Notes under the pieces: generated by a model
What the model was told of the DNA's origin: nothing
What the model saw: the letters and a program-made list of their open reading frames with translations, nothing else
The model's database searches: none
Translations under genes and position numbers: made by a program
Source of the DNA: an uncultured Collinsella sp.
Lineage (GTDB): Bacteria > Actinomycetota > Coriobacteriia > Coriobacteriales > Coriobacteriaceae
NCBI GenBank assembly: GCA_958452935.1
Contig: CAUDVX010000016.1
Coordinates: 1 to 33,225 of the forward strand
Length of the DNA: 33,225 nucleotides
Direction of reading: 5' to 3'
Shown here: positions 14,121 to 21,221 of the stretch, piece by piece
Numbering within the stretch: position 1 is the first letter of the stretch
Layout: each line of letters starts with the position of its first letter

Positions 14121-15398
14121 CTAGTCGACTGGATGATAGAAGGTATCGACGACCGTTTGCTTTACGTTGTCCTGGTCCAGGTAGAACTCGGCGAAGGTGT
14201 CGCCCTGCTGCATGGTGCCCTGCAGCGTCACGACATCAAACGAAGTCAGGCCGTGCTCGAGCATCGTGGTCGCCAGATAGCTGAACTCATCGAGACCCAA
14301 ATTGGTCCACGTATAGTCGCCCATGGCCTGATACAGGCTGATGAGCATGGCGGGGTTGCTCTTGGCACTGCTGAGCACCTTCGATGCAAACGCCTGCACG
14401 TAGCTCACCTGTCGCGCTGTACGATCCAGCGAAGACGTCAGATTCGTCGTGTCGCGCCACTGCACATACTTTTCCGCCGTTGTACCAAACAGCGTGGTCT
14501 CCTGACCCTCGACAACCGACGTGCCCGGCACAGTCTGCGTAGGCACCAGCGTCACGCCGCCGATGGAGTCATTAATGGGAGCCACGCCCTCGATATTGAG
14601 CGTGTAGTAATAGTCGACCGGAATGTTATCGAGCACGCGCGAGGCAGCGGCGGCCGTCAGCGCCGATGAGTTGTCGCCATCGGTGCCATAGGCAAACTGC
14701 AAGCACAGCTGCTCGGTCACCTGACCGGCAAACGAACCATTGGAATACGTATCTACGGCAACCATGCTGTCACGCGGGATGATAATGCCGCGGGCCTCGC
14801 CCGTGTCGGTATTAAGCGCTACGACCATCACGGTATCGGACTGGCCCTTCTGGGTGCCGTCATCGTTGTTGCGGCCATCAAAGCCGATAAACGCCACCGT
14901 GGCCATATGCTTGTTGAGCGCATACTTCTTGCCGTTATAGGTAATGGTGTCGCCCTTGGCCTTAATGACCTTTTCGGTCTTTTCCTCAATCTTCTTTTTG
15001 CCTTGGTTCACGCTGTGATTCACAAAGCCCCAGCCGGCAGCAGCAACCGCACCAATCACGAGCAGCACGATCAGCAGCGTGCGGATACGGCGGCGGCGCT
15101 TGATGCGCTTGATCGACTCTTTGGAGCGTCGACGACGCTGAGGTCCCGCCTCATCAAGCGAAGGCCACTCTACCTCATCAACAGGCTGCGCCGCAGCTTC
15201 ATCGGTCTTTGCCGATGCGTCGGACGGAGCATCGTCCTTGCTCTTGGATTTTTCGCCAGATTGAGGCGTCGGAGTGTCTTTGGCCTCCCATTGAGGCTCG
15301 ACAGGCTCCGCCGCATCCTGAACCTGCTGCTCGGGATTGTTTACTTGATTTTCGTCGGGATCCACCGCATCGATAAAGTGCTTGCCACGGGGGTTCAT
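14121..15398 (-). CDS. LytR-CpsA-Psr (LCP) family protein
   Basis: A 425-residue membrane protein. Residues 1-85 are a disordered acidic cytoplasmic tail, 88-106 a dense Arg/Lys cluster, and 107-127 one membrane helix (TLLIVLLVIGAVAAAGWGFV). The outside part is the LCP domain: TVAFIGFDGRNND (167-179), GQSDTVMVVALN (185-196), IIPRDSMVAV (207-216) and later SLDRTARQVSYVQAF. LCP enzymes move anionic polymers from undecaprenyl-phosphate lipid onto peptidoglycan. The conserved Asp and Arg of the catalytic site are present. The ATG lies two bases after the sortase stop, so the two are one operon. Which polymer it attaches is unknown. Confidence 0.92.
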   Translation of the reverse strand: MNPRGKHFIDAVDPDENQVNNPEQQVQDAAEPVEPQWEAKDTPTPQSGEKSKSKDDAPSDASAKTDEAAAQPVDEVEWPSLDEAGPQRRRRSKESIKRIKRRRRIRTLLIVLLVIGAVAAAGWGFVNHSVNQGKKKIEEKTEKVIKAKGDTITYNGKKYALNKHMATVAFIGFDGRNNDDGTQKGQSDTVMVVALNTDTGEARGIIIPRDSMVAVDTYSNGSFAGQVTEQLCLQFAYGTDGDNSSALTAAAASRVLDNIPVDYYYTLNIEGVAPINDSIGGVTLVPTQTVPGTSVVEGQETTLFGTTAEKYVQWRDTTNLTSSLDRTARQVSYVQAFASKVLSSAKSNPAMLISLYQAMGDYTWTNLGLDEFSYLATTMLEHGLTSFDVVTLQGTMQQGDTFAEFYLDQDNVKQTVVDTFYHPVD

Positions 15399-15400
15399 GA

Positions 15401-16219
15401 CTATTTTGTCTCCTGGTCGCTTGTTAACACACCGCTCACAATATAGCGCGAGTTGCCCTGCGAACTATCGAGCATGCAGGTGCTCAACTGTACAATCTTA
15501 CTATCTGCATCAAGTGTCACGCCGTCACGTACATTTTTGAGCAATGCGTCCGGATTACAGACCGAATTAAAGTAGTCCTGGCGCACGGCAGGGTCGGCAA
15601 AGTTAAACGAGTTGAGAATGTGGCGATCGTCATATTGATAGGCCGAGACAATCTTGTACTTCAGAATATGGCCCGGCGTGTAGATATAGAACTCGGTGTT
15701 CTCGTTAAAGAAGTCCGCGTCCTCAAAGTTATGCAAGTTGTGGAACACACCGCCGTTCACATGGCCGTAGATCACCGTGACGGGATCGCTAAAGTCGCGC
15801 GCGTTTGCCATCTGGCTAAATGCTGTGCCATACGGGTCGTACTTGCCGTCCTTGTCGTGGTCCAGATAAAACAGGTCGTCCGTCGTGCTCTGCAGCAAGG
15901 GCGTGTTGATATCCGCACCCGGAATGTAGAGCCACGCATAGATATCGGCATTCTCTTGAATGAGCGGAGCGAAGTCGATGGGGTTGTCCGGCAGCTCCTT
16001 GCCCTTTGATTCGACCTTCGTGGCGGGCTTGCCTGTTGCACTCATCTCCTCGGCGCGCTGCTGCTCTAGATGATTCATATAGAGCACGTAGCCGCTGCAG
16101 CCGACTGCGACCAGCAACAACACTACGAAAACGCCCTTGAGCATCGTGGCGCGACGCTTTTTGTCCGAGTCGCCCATATGCTTAACTTCCATATGCTTGC
16201 CCTGCGGCTGCTGTGCCAT
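15401..16219 (-). CDS. srtB: Class B sortase
   Basis: A 272-residue sortase. Residues 1-25 are cytoplasmic, with a membrane helix at 28-48 (KGVFVVLLLVAVGCSGYVLYM). The catalytic domain has VIYGHVNGGVFHNL with His153, the TLSTC-type motif QLSTCMLDSSQGNSRYIV with Cys248, and Arg258. The spacing and the Cys-LDSSQGNSRY block are those of SrtB. It cuts a sorting signal and links the protein to peptidoglycan. The probable substrate is the neighbour at 16306-16869, which carries an SPATG signal. It is co-transcribed with the LCP gene (2-base gap). ATG 16219 has taaggga upstream. A terminator separates it from the substrate gene, so expression likely depends on read-through or a weak own promoter. 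Confidence 0.95.
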   Translation of the reverse strand: MAQQPQGKHMEVKHMGDSDKKRRATMLKGVFVVLLLVAVGCSGYVLYMNHLEQQRAEEMSATGKPATKVESKGKELPDNPIDFAPLIQENADIYAWLYIPGADINTPLLQSTTDDLFYLDHDKDGKYDPYGTAFSQMANARDFSDPVTVIYGHVNGGVFHNLHNFEDADFFNENTEFYIYTPGHILKYKIVSAYQYDDRHILNSFNFADPAVRQDYFNSVCNPDALLKNVRDGVTLDADSKIVQLSTCMLDSSQGNSRYIVSGVLTSDQETK

Positions 16220-16246
16220 GGTGTTCCCTTACCCTGTAAATCGGCC

Positions 16247-16276
16247 AAAAAAAGGACCCGCACAAGTACGGGTCCT
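16247..16276 (-). terminator. Terminator between the surface protein and sortase
   Basis: AGGACCCGTACTTGTGCGGG plus TCCT on the minus strand folds into a 9-bp stem followed by seven T. It begins 29 bases after the surface-protein stop and ends 27 bases before the sortase ATG. Confidence 0.9.
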
Positions 16277-16305
16277 CAAATCTTACGGTTGAAACCGTGT
16301 GAGTG

Positions 16306-16869
16306 CTAGTTGTTCTTGCGAAGAGCAACAAAAGCGCAGGCAGCGCCAGCAGCGGCAACAGCAGCCACAGCGGCAACAGCGGTGGTGTTCACACCGGTAG
16401 CCGGGGACTTAGCACCGTTGTCGGTGGTAGCAGCGCCAGCAGCGGTCTTCTCAGCCACGATGGTGTAGGTGGAGAGCTTGGTGACCTTAAAGGTAACATT
16501 GCCGTTGTTGTCGGCAGTGAGGTTCAGGGTCTCCTTGCTACCGTCGTTGTGCTGGACATAGACGGTAACCTTGGCGTTGGCGTAAGCCTTGCCAAGGGTG
16601 AAGGTGACGGTCAGCGGGTTGGACTCAGAAACGGTACCCTCGACGGTCTCGGTGATCTCAAAGGAAGCGACCACGTTGGCGTTGGCAGGGGTGCCCTCGG
16701 CGTTCTTGGTGGTGGAAACAACCTTGACGTTAGCGTTGTTAACGCTGGCGGTCACGTTGTTGGCGCCGGTGGCGGTGGTGTTGGCAGGGCTCGGGGCGGC
16801 GAAAGCAGCCACGGGCAGAGCCAGGGCAAGAGCGAGAACGCTCAGTGCTGCCATGAATCTCTTCTTCAT
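16306..16869 (-). CDS. Secreted surface protein with SPATG cell-wall anchor
   Basis: A 187-residue precursor. Residues 1-25 are a signal peptide (MKKRF, hydrophobic core, AFA cut site). Residues 26-145 are a Thr/Asn/Val-rich beta domain (ASFEITETVEG, VTVYVQHNDGSKETLNL, GNVTFKVTKLSTYTIV) of the kind found in immunoglobulin-like or fibrous surface proteins. Residues 155-159 are SPATG, an LPXTG-like sorting signal, followed by a 20-residue Ala/Val helix and a basic tail (RKNN). It should be exported and then fixed to the wall by the sortase next door. Low in Lys/Arg, small, and with a gaggag ribosome site and a seven-T terminator, it looks abundantly made. No adhesive function is shown. Confidence 0.9.
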   Translation of the reverse strand: MKKRFMAALSVLALALALPVAAFAAPSPANTTATGANNVTASVNNANVKVVSTTKNAEGTPANANVVASFEITETVEGTVSESNPLTVTFTLGKAYANAKVTVYVQHNDGSKETLNLTADNNGNVTFKVTKLSTYTIVAEKTAAGAATTDNGAKSPATGVNTTAVAAVAAVAAAGAACAFVALRKNN

Positions 16870-16924
16870 GTTAGGTACTCCTCAACTTGCAGCTTGTGGA
16901 CCTTTAAGTTCCTAGTAGTATATC

Positions 16925-16960
16925 CCTTTTTTATAAATTGTGACTAATGAGTTCTATATG
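16925..16960 (-). promoter_or_regulatory. Likely -10 region of the surface protein gene
   Basis: Minus-strand GGGATATACTACTAGG lies just upstream of the leader (TATACT near 16917-16922 in plus coordinates); an A-rich block (TTTATAAAAAAGGG) precedes it. The -35 is not clear. Confidence 0.35.
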
Positions 16961-17029
16961 AAACAACATTGCTGCTTTTTTGCTCACTCATTGGCCCCAA
17001 ACAGCGACTTAGTGTGATGGTTCTGTGAC

Positions 17030-17614
17030 TTATTGGCCTTGTGCCACGGGCGTGACCTGCGAACCCACGCCGTTTGCACCGGTTTCGCTATCCTCGCTGT
17101 CCGCATCCTCGCCCTTTTGGGCATCGGCGATCGTTGCGGCAGCGGCAACGATACCGCGCTGAGGCGCCACGCCCGTCTGTGTCTGAGCGCCCTCGACAAG
17201 CTCCGTGCCGGCATGCGCGAGCTCAGCAGATTTGAACATCGCACTCAGGTCGACCCCGCCGCCAGCGTAGCCGAGTGCGGCAAGTGCGATCACAATCACC
17301 GCAACAACGACCGCAATCGGAACATAACGATGCCAACCAGCAGGATTGAGCCCACTGCGGCGAGCAGCGCCACGGCTAATGTAGCCAAGCGTTCCGTCGT
17401 GCTTGAGCTTAGAGCCCACCACGCGCTTGCGCCCCCACAGCGTCGACTCGGCCTGCATGGCCAAGCGAGCGCTTGCCGAAGGATAGCCGTATTTGGTGCG
17501 CTTGAACGAACCGTCGAACCCCGACGCGTGCTTGCCCCACGTCCGGGACGTCGTGCGGCGGTTAACTGGAGCCGGGCTCCGTCTATTCCGGTTTGGTTTT
17601 GAAGTCTCCGCCAT
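17030..17614 (-). CDS. Single-pass membrane protein of unknown function
   Basis: A 194-residue protein. Residues 1-96 are strongly basic and Ser/Arg-rich (NRNRRSPAPVNRRTTSRTWG and similar) and presumably cytoplasmic. Residues 97-117 form one membrane helix (RYVPIAVVVAVIVIALAALGY). The outside part 118-194 is Ala/Gly-rich then acidic (KGEDADSEDSET), probably disordered. I do not recognise it. ATG 17614 is preferred (gggggcg upstream); an extension to 17668 is possible. Orientation follows the positive-inside rule. It lies 84 bases after the degenerate AAA regulator and could be co-transcribed with it, near the sortase region. Confidence 0.75.
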   Translation of the reverse strand: MAETSKPNRNRRSPAPVNRRTTSRTWGKHASGFDGSFKRTKYGYPSASARLAMQAESTLWGRKRVVGSKLKHDGTLGYISRGAARRSGLNPAGWHRYVPIAVVVAVIVIALAALGYAGGGVDLSAMFKSAELAHAGTELVEGAQTQTGVAPQRGIVAAAATIADAQKGEDADSEDSETGANGVGSQVTPVAQGQ

Positions 17615-17698
17615 ACGCCCCCGCACGCCGTAACACAATCGAAACATTACTGCTTTGGACTGTAGCACACGCGCCGCACGCGGTCACGGGCGCCTCGC

Positions 17699-18916
17699 TC
17701 AGCGGTCGTCGTCCTTCAACAAGCGCCACAGGGTCGTGCGGCTTATTCCCAGCACCTCGGCAGCGCGGGTCCGGTTGCCCTGAAGGTGGCCTACGACCAG
17801 CCGCGCGATGTCCCGTTCGGTATCGGCCAGTGGACGCAGGATATACAGGTCGCTGTCGAGCGTCGGAGCGCCAAAGGTTGCGGTTTTGATGACGTCCTCC
17901 TGGGCGAGCACCTCCTCTGCCACCGCGCGCTCCGCCACACCCGACCCTACTAATATATAGAGTCGTTCCGAGACCTCGCGAAGCTGCAGATAGTTGCGTG
18001 GCCAGCGATAGCCGTTGAGCGTCGAGGCAGCCTCCTCGGACATACTCGGAGCGGCAGTTCCAAAGACATCTGACAGATATGACAAATACTGCGCAACCTT
18101 TTTCGATGCGCCACCCTGCTCGGCAATCGCAGGCGCCACACTTACTGCGCACGCCAAGCGCTCGGTTACAAAAGCGGCCTGATCACTTTCGCCACCGCCC
18201 GGCATATCGTTTGCCGTCAGAACCACATGGCAACGCGCGCCCAGCGCCGTGTCGGTCATCGTGGAGACAAGCTCGCGCAGACGATGCGGCGAAAGTACAT
18301 GCCAGCCGCCAATACAAAGGGTCAGCCTTGCCTGGAACAGCGGCGATTCCGAGCTTTTGAGCAGATGGCGCCAGCCGCGATCTGTGAGCTCGTCAAGTGC
18401 CACGGACACAAAGGGTTCGTCAGCATAAGGCCCATCCAGATAGAGGCGTTTTGCAATCTCTGCCTGGCCAGCACCCAGCTCGCCCTCCAACATGAGGGGC
18501 ACGCCGCGGGCATAGCTTTCGCAGACGGGGCCAGCGACCGCGGCGGCACCCTCGACAATGCCGTACGCGCTTGCCTCGTAGCGCGCCTCGACCTCATCTG
18601 CATTAAGCCACTCAATACCCGCGTGCGCCGCCGCACCGTGCACCTCGCGGACCACGACCACCCAAAGCGCGCCGTATTCCTTGGCGACCGGACGCACCGT
18701 GAGGCTCAAGCGCCCTCCCGCATGCCCCATCACCAGGCGCGTGCCGCTGCCCACGCGCCCCAGGCGCTCGGCGACAAATGCCGCGACATCTTGCTCGAGT
18801 GCGACATCATCCATGGTCGAAATCGCCACGCGTCCATGCCCATCGATTGCCAACGCCGAGGCCCCGGCAGCAGCCAAGGCCTCGATCAAGATTTGTAGCT
18901 TGGCGTCACTGTTCAT
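17699..18916 (-). CDS. Sigma-54-activator-like regulator with lost ATPase motifs and Fis-type HTH
   Basis: A 405-residue protein. The C-terminus (365-405) is a Fis helix-turn-helix: ERDIARLVVGHLQGNRTRAAEVLGISRTTLWRLL. Before it, GYRWPRNYLQLREVSERLYIL resembles the sensor II region (WPGN) of bacterial enhancer-binding AAA proteins. At 143-150 the P-loop equivalent reads EGELGAGQ, so the Walker A lysine is Gln. The Walker B Asp-Glu and the GAFTGA loop are not found. N-terminal 1-135 contains a small sensor-like domain (LAIDGHGRVAIST, LWVVVVREVHG). It can hardly hydrolyse ATP or remodel sigma-54 holoenzyme and may act as a DNA-binding regulator in another way. ATG 18916 has gggg upstream; a GTG 24 bases earlier is possible. 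It lies downstream of yeiH on the same strand. Confidence 0.85.
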   Translation of the reverse strand: MNSDAKLQILIEALAAAGASALAIDGHGRVAISTMDDVALEQDVAAFVAERLGRVGSGTRLVMGHAGGRLSLTVRPVAKEYGALWVVVVREVHGAAAHAGIEWLNADEVEARYEASAYGIVEGAAAVAGPVCESYARGVPLMLEGELGAGQAEIAKRLYLDGPYADEPFVSVALDELTDRGWRHLLKSSESPLFQARLTLCIGGWHVLSPHRLRELVSTMTDTALGARCHVVLTANDMPGGGESDQAAFVTERLACAVSVAPAIAEQGGASKKVAQYLSYLSDVFGTAAPSMSEEAASTLNGYRWPRNYLQLREVSERLYILVGSGVAERAVAEEVLAQEDVIKTATFGAPTLDSDLYILRPLADTERDIARLVVGHLQGNRTRAAEVLGISRTTLWRLLKDDDR

Positions 18917-19040
18917 ATTGCGCCCCGTCCTCGGCGCCACGCCGCCGGCGACGGCCGCGCGGGCGAGTGTTTCAAAATTGAACGATATTGCTCACCAAAC
19001 ACTATAGGGCAGAAGCCGCCGTCCTGCGAGTATATGAGTT

Positions 19041-19129
19041 GCCCCGCATCGCCATCCTGGCGGGGCGATAAGAGCTCTTCGGGACCTATCAACCTGCGGA
19101 CAAGCCATACCCGCAAGAGCTCCTATCGC
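19041..19129. repeat. Paired hairpins between the YeiH gene and the AAA/Fis regulator
   Basis: GCCCCGC (19041-19047) pairs with GCGGGGC (19060-19066). GCGATAAGAGCTCT (19065-19078) pairs with AGAGCTCCTATCGC (19116-19129), one mismatch, with TGCGG/CCCGCA-type pairing inside. No T-run follows. This could be the end of the yeiH transcript, a leader of the regulator, or an unclassified RNA. An AGTGTTT/AAACACT inverted pair lies nearby at about 18967-19003. Confidence 0.5.
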
Positions 19130-19180
19130 TCCACCGCGGACATGCGCTCGCCAGCACGCAGCACGCAAATAAGCTACTCT

Positions 19181-20215
19181 CTACCAGATTCCCAGCACGT
19201 GCTGCATTCCCAAACTCATGCACGCAATGCCAATCCAGCAGCAAAAGCCCAATGCGATGGGCTTGCCGCCCTTTTTGACCAGCTCGACGATATCGGTATT
19301 AAAGCCAATAGCAGCCATGGCCATCACGATAAAGAACTTCGACAGCTCCTTGATGGGCGCCGTAATGGATGCAGGAAGCTGAAGCACCGTGGTGATCACG
19401 CTCGCCAGCACAAAGAACAGCACGAACATGGGAAACGCGCGTTTAAGCGAGAACGTGCTTTTGGCGTCGCCGCCGGCCTTGCGCGCCAGATGCATCTGCC
19501 AGCATGCGAGAACCAACGTAATGGGAATAATGGCCAGCGTCCTGGTGAGCTTGACCACCGTGGCGCTTTCGAGCACATTGGCGCCGGGATGCATACTGTC
19601 CCAGGCGCTCGCCGCAGCCGTTACCGACGAGGTGTCGTTGATGGCAGTGCCGGCAAACAAGCCAAAGCCCTCGTTGGTCAGCCCGAGCATGCCGCCGAGC
19701 GTCGGAAACACGAGCGCCGCGATAACGTTAAACAGGAAGATGACCGAAATAGCCTGGGCAATCTCGCGATCGTCGGCATCGATGACGGGCGCGGTCGCGG
19801 CGATGGCAGAACCGCCGCAAATCGACGAACCCACGCCCACAAGCGTCGCGATCTTGCCCGGCACGTTCATAACGCGGCAGAGCACGAAGGCAATGACGAG
19901 CGAGGTCGAGATCGTTGCCACGATAATCGGCAGCGACTGAGCGCCTTTGGACAGAATCTGCGAGAGGTTCATGCCAAAGCCAAGCAGGATTACCGCGTAC
20001 TGCAAGACTTTTTTAGACGTATAGGTGACACCGGCGGCGAGCTGTTCGCGACGATTCTTGGGAAAGACGAACGCCAGAACCATACCAAAGAGGATGGCAA
20101 ACACCGGCCCGCCGACCACCTCAACCTGTTTGCCGAGCAACGTCGCGGGGATGGCGATGATCAGGCAGAACAAGACACCCTTCCAGCGCTCGCGTACGAT
20201 ATTCGCCAATTGCAT
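19181..20215 (-). CDS. YeiH family putative sulfate exporter
   Basis: A 344-residue polytopic membrane protein of the YeiH/PSE family. Family signatures are ILFGMVLAFVFPKNRREQLAAGVTYTSKKVLQYAVILLGFGMNLSQI (41-87), VGVGSSICGGSAIAATAPVID (126-146), DREIAQAISVIFLFNVIAALVFPTLG and LFAGTAINDTSSVTAAA. About ten hydrophobic segments are visible. Named as a putative sulfate exporter on family grounds; the transported solute is unproven. ATG 20215 has aaggaat upstream. It is divergent from a GntR/FCD regulator, which may control it, and followed by the AAA/Fis-type regulator gene. Confidence 0.93.
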   Translation of the reverse strand: MQLANIVRERWKGVLFCLIIAIPATLLGKQVEVVGGPVFAILFGMVLAFVFPKNRREQLAAGVTYTSKKVLQYAVILLGFGMNLSQILSKGAQSLPIIVATISTSLVIAFVLCRVMNVPGKIATLVGVGSSICGGSAIAATAPVIDADDREIAQAISVIFLFNVIAALVFPTLGGMLGLTNEGFGLFAGTAINDTSSVTAAASAWDSMHPGANVLESATVVKLTRTLAIIPITLVLACWQMHLARKAGGDAKSTFSLKRAFPMFVLFFVLASVITTVLQLPASITAPIKELSKFFIVMAMAAIGFNTDIVELVKKGGKPIALGFCCWIGIACMSLGMQHVLGIW

Positions 20216-20352
20216 ATGGGATTCCTTCTTTCTATTTCACGTTTGCGACGGCTTATGATACGGCAATATTGAGCACAGCCCTGCGCAAACAAAGGCTAAG
20301 ATGCCGCAATAGTTCTCGGACGACAGCCGAATTACCCACCACGGAGAGCTGA

Positions 20353-20381
20353 TTCGCGGCATAATTAACAGCTGATATATG
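20353..20381 (+). promoter_or_regulatory. Candidate promoter of the GntR gene
   Basis: TTCGCG, 17-base spacer, TATATG, with a start near 20388. This lies after the first in-frame ATG (20379), so the true start codon is further down. Confidence 0.4.
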
Positions 20382-20408
20382 AGTGTGACAGAACGGTTGC
20401 GAGGCACT

Positions 20409-21110
20409 ATGGAAGAATCGATGCACGTCGGCGAGCAGGAAACGAGCCTGCAGGACCAGTCCTACCACACCATTCGACGCAAAATCGTCTACCTGGACTA
20501 CAAGCCGGGCGAAAAGCTGGGCGTCAAGCAGCTTTGCGACGACCTGGATATGGGGCGCACCCCTGTGCGCGAGGCACTGGTGCGTCTGGCGCAAGAGGGC
20601 CTGGTGCGCACCGTGCCCCAAAGCGGCACCTACGTCTCACCCATCAACCTCACCCTTGCCGAAAGCGCCTGCTACATTCGCGAGCACCTGGAAAAGCAGG
20701 TGATCGTGGAGTGCTGCGCCCGTGCCACCTCGGCAGGCATCGAGCAGCTCGACCGAGCCATCGCGCTGCAGGAAAAGACCATGGCCGAAGAGGATCGCAT
20801 CGGCTTCTTTTTAAGCGACAACCTCATGCACCGCATGATCTTTAGCATCGCGTGCCGCAGCACCGTGTGGTCGTGGCTCGAAGAGACCAATGCCGACCTG
20901 GAGCGCTTCCGCTGGCTGCGCGCCGCCACGCAGACGCTCGACAATCAGGAGATTGTTAACGAGCACAAGCAAATCCGCCGCGCCATCGCCGGCCGCGACC
21001 CCATCGAGGCGAGCTTTTTGGTCAGCAAGCACCTGCATATGATGTTCCGCAACCAGACCGAGGTCCTGGACCAATATCCCAAGTACTTCGAGACCAGCAA
21101 GCTCCGCTAA
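20409..21110 (+). CDS. GntR-family regulator, FadR/FCD subgroup
   Basis: A 233-residue regulator. Residues 16-78 are the winged helix: SYHTIRRKIVYLDYKPGEKLGVKQLCDDLDMGRTPVREALVRLAQEGLVRTVPQSGTYV, with the classic TPVREAL recognition helix. Residues 85-215 are an all-helical FCD ligand domain with metal-binding-type Asp and His (SDNLMHRMIF, NEHKQIRRAI, SKHLHMM). Such proteins bind organic acids. Start set at ATG 20409 (gcgagg upstream) because the likely transcription start lies after the ATG at 20379; ATG 20421 is also possible. It is divergent from yeiH. A dispersed repeat begins immediately after its stop codon. Confidence 0.9.
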   Translation: MEESMHVGEQETSLQDQSYHTIRRKIVYLDYKPGEKLGVKQLCDDLDMGRTPVREALVRLAQEGLVRTVPQSGTYVSPINLTLAESACYIREHLEKQVIVECCARATSAGIEQLDRAIALQEKTMAEEDRIGFFLSDNLMHRMIFSIACRSTVWSWLEETNADLERFRWLRAATQTLDNQEIVNEHKQIRRAIAGRDPIEASFLVSKHLHMMFRNQTEVLDQYPKYFETSKLR

Positions 21111-21154
21111 CCTGCCCAAAAGGGACAGGTTTATTTTGGCAGGTTTTATCTGGG
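21111..21154 (+). repeat. Dispersed palindromic repeat, copy A
   Basis: It shares the core GGGACAGGTTTATTTTGGCA with copies at 26355-26399 (same orientation) and 23283-23330 (inverted). CCTGCC on the left pairs with GGCAGG on the right. It begins directly after the GntR stop codon. Confidence 0.8.
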
Positions 21155-21164
21155 CGAATGCAAC

Positions 21165-21198
21165 AAGGCCCGACTCCGCCACAACGGAGCCGGGCCTT
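21165..21198. terminator. Hairpin between GntR and glmS
   Basis: AAGGCCCGACTCCG (21165-21178) pairs with CGGAGCCGGGCCTT (21185-21198), one mismatch. There is no T-run, so it is a weak terminator candidate serving the two convergent genes. Confidence 0.55.
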
Positions 21199-21221
21199 GG
21201 TCGCTAGAACAGCGGAACCAA

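Noticed and set aside
17583..18152. 189-codon frame on the minus strand overlapping the AAA/Fis regulator and the unknown membrane protein
   Set aside because: It is out of frame with both real genes; Cys/Arg-rich and with no initiation site.
18917..19003. Sigma-54 promoter near the AAA/Fis regulator or YeiH gene
   Set aside because: No TGGCAC-N5-TTGC element was found in either upstream region.
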